Of a stretch of 64,000 bases of DNA, positions 59,159 to 64,000 are shown one piece after another. How positions within the stretch are numbered: the stretch's first letter is position 1; every line of letters starts with the position of its first letter. The stretch comes from Paenibacillus_S vulneris. GTDB lineage: Bacteria; Bacillota; Bacilli; Paenibacillales; NBRC-103111. The stretch covers positions 620,001-684,000 of the forward strand of contig NZ_BAABJG010000006.1 in NCBI RefSeq assembly GCF_039543185.1, given 5' to 3'. The position numbers and the translations under genes are program-made. The notes under the pieces were generated by a model. It made no database searches and was not told where the DNA came from. It saw only the letters and a program-made list of their open reading frames with translations.

Positions 59159-60297
59159 AATATCTCCCCCTTTTCATTCATAAATGAAGTGTAAATCCTG
59201 CGTTTCTCATCGAGCACCCTATGGATGGAGTAGCTCGCCACAATCATTTCGCGGCCGGCTGTACCGAGCTTATGCTGCAGCGGCTTGCTCAAGGCCAAAG
59301 CCGTCATTCGTTCCGCCATGGCCCTGTAATCGTGCGGATCTACAATCCACCCGTTCACATCGTTATGTACCAGCTCTCTGTGGCCCCTATTATCCGTCGC
59401 AATGACGGGGAGTCCGCAGGCCATCGCCTCCATAATATTAACCGGCAGGCCTTCACGGGCACTTGATGCGACGGCAATATCACAGAGGGGGAGAAGCTTA
59501 TCGATATCCGTCCGATATCCGAGAAAATGCACCTTGTCAGCAATCCCGAGACGAGTCGCCAGCTCCCGGCACGTTTCCTTCAAAGCGCCTTCGCCTGCCA
59601 GCAGCAGCCGTGTTCCGGGGGCTTGCTCCTGAATCAAGGCCAGCGCCTGAATAAGATACTGCTGATTCTTGTTCTTATTGAACTCAGCTGCGTAAAACAT
59701 CAGCGTGTCTTCCGGATCATACCCCATAGCCCTTCGGGCATCGTGCTTGGCAGGTTCGGCCAAAGGCTGGAAGCGCTCGGTATTGACCCCCACCCCATGG
59801 ACGTGATCAATCCGGTTGGCCTTAAACCGATGACTCGTCGCTAATCGGTAATCCTCTTCATTAATGGTGATCAAGCAGTCCGTGTAATGGGATAACCATT
59901 TCTCAATCGGGTAATACAGCAGCCAATGAAGCAGCGGCCCCCCCTTGCAAAAGTGAAAGCCGTGTGCCGTATACAGCACCTTCGTTCCCTGCTTGCGCAC
60001 CCTCCGGGCCGCCAGCCGGGCAAGAACGCCTCCCATTGGGGTGTGACAGTGGATGATATCGTATTGGTGCTCCTCAATAATCGTTCTCAATTGATGAAAG
60101 ACCTTCCGGTTGCCCGCCTTAAAGGGGGAGCGTTCGAAAGGGATATCGAACTTTTCATCTACATATGGCAGCTCCAGCTGACCGTTGGCAGCGACATGGA
60201 CCTCCCAGCCCTGTTCCTTGAACCAGCTCATATAAGGCAAATGAAAAGCCTTAAAGTGATAGTCCACCGTGGCGCAAAATAACACTTTTCGGGTCAT
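59143..60297 (-). CDS. epsD: Family 4 glycosyltransferase (EpsD-like)
   Basis: 384 residues, GT-B fold. The N-terminal HCHTPMGGVLARLAARRVRK and VLYTAHGFHFCKGGPLLHWL are typical of EpsD/CapJ-like enzymes. The donor site is IAVASSAREGLPVNIMEAMA near 295. ATG 60297 has AGGTG 7 nt upstream and lies 9 nt after the galU stop. Role: early step in repeat-unit assembly. Confidence 0.9.
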   Translation of the reverse strand: MTRKVLFCATVDYHFKAFHLPYMSWFKEQGWEVHVAANGQLELPYVDEKFDIPFERSPFKAGNRKVFHQLRTIIEEHQYDIIHCHTPMGGVLARLAARRVRKQGTKVLYTAHGFHFCKGGPLLHWLLYYPIEKWLSHYTDCLITINEEDYRLATSHRFKANRIDHVHGVGVNTERFQPLAEPAKHDARRAMGYDPEDTLMFYAAEFNKNKNQQYLIQALALIQEQAPGTRLLLAGEGALKETCRELATRLGIADKVHFLGYRTDIDKLLPLCDIAVASSAREGLPVNIMEAMACGLPVIATDNRGHRELVHNDVNGWIVDPHDYRAMAERMTALALSKPLQHKLGTAGREMIVASYSIHRVLDEKRRIYTSFMNEKGEILWAIP

Positions 60298-60306
60298 GTC
60301 GGTCAC

Positions 60307-61182
60307 CTATTTAATCAGCTCTTTCTCCAGCACGCGGGACAAATAGTTCAGCAGATCATAGCGCAAATCATCCCGCTGGAGCGCAAATTCAATGGTCGTT
60401 TGGATAAAGCCCATTTTTTCCCCTACATCATGCCTTGTTCCGTGGAACTCGTAGGCATAAACCGCCTCCTGCCGGTTCAGCTCCGCAATGCCGTCCGTAA
60501 GCTGAATCTCCGATCCGGCTCCCGGTTCCTGACTGCTTAAAATCTCGAAAATGCGCGGGCTTAATATATACCGCCCCATAATGGCCAGGTTCGACGGTGC
60601 GAATTCCTTCTTCGGCTTCTCGACCAGATGCTTCACTTTATAAAAGCGTTCATCCATCTGATTGCCGTCAACAATGCCGTAACGGGATACCTCGTCATCG
60701 GATACATGCTTGACCCCTATGATTGAGGCCCGGTAATGATCGTAGAGCTCCATCATTTGCTTCAGGCAAGGCTTATCCGCACGGACAATATCGTCCCCGA
60801 GCAGAACTGCGAACGGTTCGTCGCCAACAAACTTGCGGGCGCACCATATCGCATGCCCCAAGCCTTTCGGCTCCTTCTGGCGAATATAGTGGATGTCGAC
60901 GTTCGCCGACTTCTGCACTTCGTTCAGCAGGTCGAACTTTTGCTTCTCCAGCAGGTTCTGCTCCAGCTCAAAGGAGCTGTCGAAATGATCCTCAATCGCC
61001 CGTTTGCCTTTGCCGGTTACGATAATGATGTCCTCTATGCCGGACTCTATGGCTTCTTCCACAATGTATTGAATCGTCGGTTTATCTACTATCGGCAGCA
61101 TTTCCTTGGGCATTGCCTTGGTTGCCGGGAGAAACCGGGTGCCGAGGCCAGCCGCCGGAATAATAGCTTTTCTTACCTTCAT
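60307..61182 (-). CDS. galU: UTP-glucose-1-phosphate uridylyltransferase
   Basis: 291 residues: KAIIPAAGLGTRFLPATKAM (nucleotide loop), VDKPTIQYIVEEAIESGIED, YIRQKEPKGLGHAIWCARKF, PFAVLLGDDIVRADKPCLKQ with the metal Asp, and VEKPKKEFAPSNLAIMGRY. It makes UDP-glucose for the polymer. AAGGAGC precedes the ATG by 9-10 nt. It is the second gene of the operon after epsC. Confidence 0.95.
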   Translation of the reverse strand: MKVRKAIIPAAGLGTRFLPATKAMPKEMLPIVDKPTIQYIVEEAIESGIEDIIIVTGKGKRAIEDHFDSSFELEQNLLEKQKFDLLNEVQKSANVDIHYIRQKEPKGLGHAIWCARKFVGDEPFAVLLGDDIVRADKPCLKQMMELYDHYRASIIGVKHVSDDEVSRYGIVDGNQMDERFYKVKHLVEKPKKEFAPSNLAIMGRYILSPRIFEILSSQEPGAGSEIQLTDGIAELNRQEAVYAYEFHGTRHDVGEKMGFIQTTIEFALQRDDLRYDLLNYLSRVLEKELIK

Positions 61183-61200
61183 CCGTTTATCCGCTCCTTC

Positions 61201-63036
61201 TTAACCTATCGAAATTAATTTCTTGGTAGGTGCCGGCATCACTCTGCCGTTAGCCAGATTCAGCAGCTGCTCCCGTAGCGCAGTTCCCTCCAGCGTCGTA
61301 TAGCTTGCAATGACCTTCCGTATTTCTTCTATGTACAAATCCGATGTTTTGCCGATATAAATTTTGGGGTAGACCTGCCGCTCCTCGACCTCGTTAGCCT
61401 GCAGCAGCTCCTCGAACAGCTTCTCGCCGGGTCTTATTCCTGTAAAGACGATTTCGATGTCGTCGGTGGAATGACCTGAGAGCTTGATCAAATTTCTCGC
61501 CAGATCGACGATCTTAACCGGCTCTCCCATATCGAGAACGAAGATTTCGCCTCCCTTGGCCAACGCCCCCGCTTGAATAACCAGACGGGAAGCCTCCGGT
61601 ATGGTCATAAAGTATCGGATCATATCGGGATGGGTTACCGATACCGGCCCGCCCTTTTCAATCTGCTGCTTAAACCGCGGAATGACGCTGCCACGGCTGC
61701 CCAGCACATTGCCGAACCGAACGGCGACGAACTTGGTCTCGCTGCTCATATCCATGTGCTGGATGATCATTTCCGCCAGCCGCTTCGTAGCTCCCATGAC
61801 GCTGGTAGGATTCACGGCCTTATCCGTTGAAATCATGACAAACGTACCGACACCGAACTTGCTGGCCGCTTTGGCTACGTTTAAGGTCCCGATGACGTTG
61901 TTTTTGACCGCTTCCTCCGGATTCCGTTCCATTAACGGCACATGTTTATGGGCAGCGGCATGATAGACCACCTGGGGTCGGTATTTGTTCATAATGCTCA
62001 TCATTTTGACGGCATCCTGAATATCCGCTATTTCCGTCACGAACTTAATGTCTGTGTTGCCGCACAGATCGCGAAGCTCCATCTCGATCGAGTAAATACT
62101 GTTCTCTCCATGGCCCAGAAGAATCAATTGACTTGGATGAAAGCGGGTGATTTGACGGCAAATTTCCGATCCGATCGAACCGCCTGCCCCCGTGACCAGC
62201 ACCCTCTTCTGGGTAACGTATCCCGAGATGCTGTCGATATCGAGCTCAATTGGTTCCCTGCCGAGCAGATCCTCGACCTGAACATCGCGGAACTGGCTTA
62301 CTGATAATTTACCGGTTACGATATCCTCAAGCATCGGCAGGATTTGCGTCTTGGCCGACGTCTTCGCACATTCCCTGAAGATGTTGTTAAGCCCCTTTTT
62401 GCCAAGGGAAGGGATGGCGATGACAATGTTGTCGATATGAAGCTCTTCCACCGCTTTTTCGATTTGGTCGATGCCCCCGACAACGGGAATGCCCAGAATG
62501 TCCAAATGCTGAAGGTTCGGATTGTCGTCGATGAAGGCTACCGGCAAAAGCTCCACGTCGTGATTTTTAACCAGCTGTCTGGCAACCATCACGCCTGCCG
62601 ATCCAGCTCCGATGATGAGCGTACGCTTCTTGTTCACATCGTTTTTAATATAAATGCCCCGGATCAGCCGCCAGCAAAAACGCGAGCCTCCGATTAATAA
62701 GATGTGAACCATCCACGTGACCGCAAGCAGCCGGACATAAATATCCTGCACGATCATCTCCTGGATGAAGGCTGTGGTAATAATCGATAATGTCACCGCC
62801 TTGACGATACATACCAATTCCCCGACGCTCGCATACTCCCAGGCTTTTTTATACATTTTATAAATCATGGAAAACACATGATGACTGAGCAGAAGTGTGA
62901 TAGAACTGACGACCAGCGGAAGCGTAATGACATGAAGGTCGGCTTCCAGCAAAAAACGGCTGAAGAATATAGCCGTCAATACGATGGCCGAATCAACCAT
63001 AATTAATAACGACAGCCTTTGATGGTATGACAACAA
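61201..63036 (-). CDS. epsC: EpsC/PglF-like UDP-HexNAc 4,6-dehydratase
   Basis: About 611 residues. Four N-terminal membrane helices, a first Rossmann domain (TLIIGAGSAGVMVARQLVKN), then the catalytic dehydratase: KRVLVTGAGGSIGSEICRQI near 285, VYHAAAHKHVPLMERNPEEA and MGATKRLAEMIIQHMDMS. It dehydrates UDP-GlcNAc to the 4-keto-6-deoxy sugar that EpsN and EpsM convert to bacillosamine. TTG 63036 is preferred (GGGAGG 6 nt before); GTG 63042 abuts that site. It is first gene of the eps operon and follows an EAR-like RNA and SinR boxes. Confidence 0.92.
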   Translation of the reverse strand: MLSYHQRLSLLIMVDSAIVLTAIFFSRFLLEADLHVITLPLVVSSITLLLSHHVFSMIYKMYKKAWEYASVGELVCIVKAVTLSIITTAFIQEMIVQDIYVRLLAVTWMVHILLIGGSRFCWRLIRGIYIKNDVNKKRTLIIGAGSAGVMVARQLVKNHDVELLPVAFIDDNPNLQHLDILGIPVVGGIDQIEKAVEELHIDNIVIAIPSLGKKGLNNIFRECAKTSAKTQILPMLEDIVTGKLSVSQFRDVQVEDLLGREPIELDIDSISGYVTQKRVLVTGAGGSIGSEICRQITRFHPSQLILLGHGENSIYSIEMELRDLCGNTDIKFVTEIADIQDAVKMMSIMNKYRPQVVYHAAAHKHVPLMERNPEEAVKNNVIGTLNVAKAASKFGVGTFVMISTDKAVNPTSVMGATKRLAEMIIQHMDMSSETKFVAVRFGNVLGSRGSVIPRFKQQIEKGGPVSVTHPDMIRYFMTIPEASRLVIQAGALAKGGEIFVLDMGEPVKIVDLARNLIKLSGHSTDDIEIVFTGIRPGEKLFEELLQANEVEERQVYPKIYIGKTSDLYIEEIRKVIASYTTLEGTALREQLLNLANGRVMPAPTKKLISIG

Positions 63037-63063
63037 CTTCACCCTCCCAATAAAGTACTTAAG

Positions 63064-63164
63064 TATAAGGTCCTTGAAGAAAGACCTTATATTTAAACCC
63101 TCTAATGTCGGACTGGAACGTGCGCCGCGTTCGATAACATCGAGGGATTCCGTCCCGCAAAGAG
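63064..63164 (-). ncRNA. Structured RNA upstream of epsC (EAR/epsC element-like)
   Basis: Minus-strand RNA of about 100 nt. It contains GGGACGGAATCCCTC, a CGATGTTATCG hairpin, a GAACGcggcgcaCGTTC hairpin and GTCCGAC, which can pair back with GGAC. The CCCTC and GAGGG segments then close it, and an ATAAGGTC/GACCTTAT stem follows (63064-63091). Position and layout match the eps-associated RNA that Bacillales carry upstream of epsC to suppress premature termination. Confidence 0.6.
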
Positions 63165-63186
63165 GTTGTTCTTTATAAAGAACAAC
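63165..63186. promoter_or_regulatory. SinR-type palindrome 1
   Basis: A 22-bp perfect palindrome with core GTTCTTTATAAAGAAC (63168-63183), two head-to-head GTTCTTT SinR boxes, in the leader just upstream of the EAR-like RNA. Confidence 0.7.
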
Positions 63187-63347
63187 ACTTCAAAAAAAAA
63201 GAATTTCTCATGAAATATGACACTGCTAAGTCTTCATGCTGTATATTTTGTCGAAATGATTATAGTTCTTATGAAGCAGGTAAAAAGGAGGAGGATTTTA
63301 TGAATTACCATCATTACGTTCTTGAACAAGAATAATTTTGTTTGTAA

Positions 63348-63363
63348 ATTCTTTATAAAGAAC
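63348..63363. promoter_or_regulatory. SinR-type palindrome 2
   Basis: ATTCTTTATAAAGAAC, one mismatch from palindrome 1. A half site GTTCTT stands at 63265-63270. Confidence 0.65.
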
Positions 63364-63420
63364 AATCGAAGCAAAAAAAAGGAGCGAACTTTTTCCACTA
63401 AGTTAGTGCTCAGTACCTTC

Positions 63421-63449
63421 ATTCTAGTTCTTTATAAAGAATTTGTCAA
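63421..63449 (-). promoter_or_regulatory. eps promoter overlapped by SinR palindrome 3
   Basis: TTGACA (63444-63449), a 17-nt spacer and TAGAAT (63421-63426) form a near-consensus minus-strand promoter. The spacer is GTTCTTTATAAAGAAT (63427-63442), so SinR binding would block polymerase. The transcript has about 370 nt of leader before epsC. Confidence 0.8.
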
Positions 63450-63493
63450 TACAATTTGCGCCATTTTCCCCAATCTGTCACAGGCATCATTCG

Positions 63494-64000
63494 CTAGCTT
63501 TCGGAGGGCAGACTCGGGCTTGGAGTACGCTTGACCTTCCCCAGAACCTTGCCTAGCAGCTGCCGGACAATACCCAGTACGTATTTCATTTCCTCCGTTT
63601 TGTAAAAGAGCGCAGCGTACACCATATTGGGCACGATCATGCAAATGATCATCTTGATGATCAGCATCCCTACCGTATCCGCAGCGAACCAATGGCATAA
63701 CCAGCTCGTAAGCAGGCAGGTCCCAAGCGCTATGGCCGCATAATAAGCGTAAGTCGCGTAGTAGTGGGTTAAAGGCCTTTGAAACACCTTCTTATAAACA
63801 AAATACGGCGTCGTCCAGAATGGTACGAGCAGGGCGCTGATTAACGCTCCGATGAATACCCCGGACAATCCGATGACTTGAACCAGCCATATGGAGATGC
63901 CCAAATTGATCGCTGCCTGGCATAGGGGAGCATAGCGGTCCTCGTGGAAAATCCCGGCTGTCGTTTTTACCGTGCTGATCGAGTTTCTCATGCCTCTTTC
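63494..64000 (-). CDS. Polysaccharide flippase (Wzx/EpsK-like), C-terminal part
   Basis: An open frame runs to the right edge without a start codon: codons before the first Met (63991) stay open. The visible 168 residues hold four membrane helices (LGISIWLVQVIGLSGVFIGA, then LALISALLVPFWTTPYFVY-like and YAYYAAIALGTCLLTSWLCH). These are typical of MVF/PST-type oligosaccharide flippases. It lies upstream of the eps promoter on the same strand and probably moves the lipid-linked repeat unit. The gene start is outside the window. Confidence 0.78.
   Translation of the reverse strand, partial: ERGMRNSISTVKTTAGIFHEDRYAPLCQAAINLGISIWLVQVIGLSGVFIGALISALLVPFWTTPYFVYKKVFQRPLTHYYATYAYYAAIALGTCLLTSWLCHWFAADTVGMLIIKMIICMIVPNMVYAALFYKTEEMKYVLGIVRQLLGKVLGKVKRTPSPSLPSES

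Noticed and set aside
63234..63422. 62-codon minus-strand ORF in the eps leader
   Set aside because: Its start codon lies at or before the predicted transcription start, it has no ribosome binding site, and it runs over a SinR palindrome. It is treated as leader RNA.
1..64000. Prophage or genomic-island origin of the Xre regulator and neighbours
   Set aside because: No integrase, structural, portal or lysis gene, tRNA or attachment repeat was seen. The Xre protein is treated as a chromosomal regulator.

Overview
The window looks like a chromosomal segment of a Gram-positive, endospore-forming member of the Bacillales, most likely a Paenibacillus-type organism. This rests on strong AGGAGG-type ribosome binding sites, sigma-A promoters (TTGACA/TATAAT-like) and U-tailed hairpin terminators. 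It also rests on Bacillales-specific regulators: SinR and SinI, an Sda-type sporulation checkpoint protein, a ComQXPA-like quorum-sensing locus and YesM/YesN-type two-component proteins. No rRNA, tRNA, transposase, phage structural gene or CRISPR array was seen. Most genes lie on the minus strand.

Layout. 0-5.8 kb: a partial PilZ-like gene divergent from an Xre-family repressor, secreted asparaginase, a PL5-type alginate lyase lipoprotein, a Fur-box-controlled small membrane protein plus DUF2325 gene, and an NfsA-type reductase. 5.8-9 kb: an RNA-repair operon (RtcB ligase and an AAA ATPase) preceded by a short leader ORF and an intrinsic terminator. 9-13 kb: a dihydroorotate-dehydrogenase-like/membrane fusion, a TspO-like protein and a tRNA-methyltransferase-like enzyme. 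13-25.5 kb: an MglBAC sugar importer with an array of hairpin repeats between mglA and mglC, a lone RND exporter, and a response regulator/histidine kinase/binding-protein operon that probably controls sugar uptake. 25.6-31.4 kb: small membrane and stress genes, a Crp/Fnr regulator, MEKHLA, DoxX, DUF1904 and a glycerophosphodiesterase. 31.5-36.5 kb: comP-comA-comQ with a divergent comX-like gene, then an unknown gene overlapping sda. 36.5-50.3 kb: YbaK, an M29 aminopeptidase, TatD-KptA, a PL6 polysaccharide lyase, an RlaP-type nucleotidyltransferase divergent from two WYL proteins, an HD hydrolase, a sirtuin and futalosine-pathway menaquinone genes (mqnB-mqnD). 50.3-64 kb: sinI, sinR and an eps-like exopolysaccharide operon whose promoter carries SinR-type palindromes, ending in a partial flippase gene.

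How it fits together. The right end forms a biofilm module. SinI (antirepressor) and SinR (repressor) sit next to an operon that makes UDP-sugars (GalU, GalE), builds a bacillosamine-type lipid-linked sugar (EpsC/PglF, EpsN/PglE, EpsM/PglD, EpsL/PglC) and extends and polymerises it (three glycosyltransferases, EpsG). The sinI promoter carries a 15-bp palindrome that is also found beside the Xre gene 50 kb away. The ComQXPA-like locus adds a cell-density input and Sda a sporulation brake. Two alginate-lyase-type enzymes and the sugar importer suggest use of plant or algal polysaccharide. RtcB, KptA and RlaP-like genes give an unusually rich RNA-repair complement.

The most unusual signals are the rtcB leader/attenuator, which has an Arg-Leu-Arg motif like that of macrolide-stalling peptides; the rearranged ComQXPA locus; the six-unit hairpin array inside the mgl operon; and the shared Xre operator linking the two ends of the window. 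All functional statements come from reading motifs by eye, and no database search was run.
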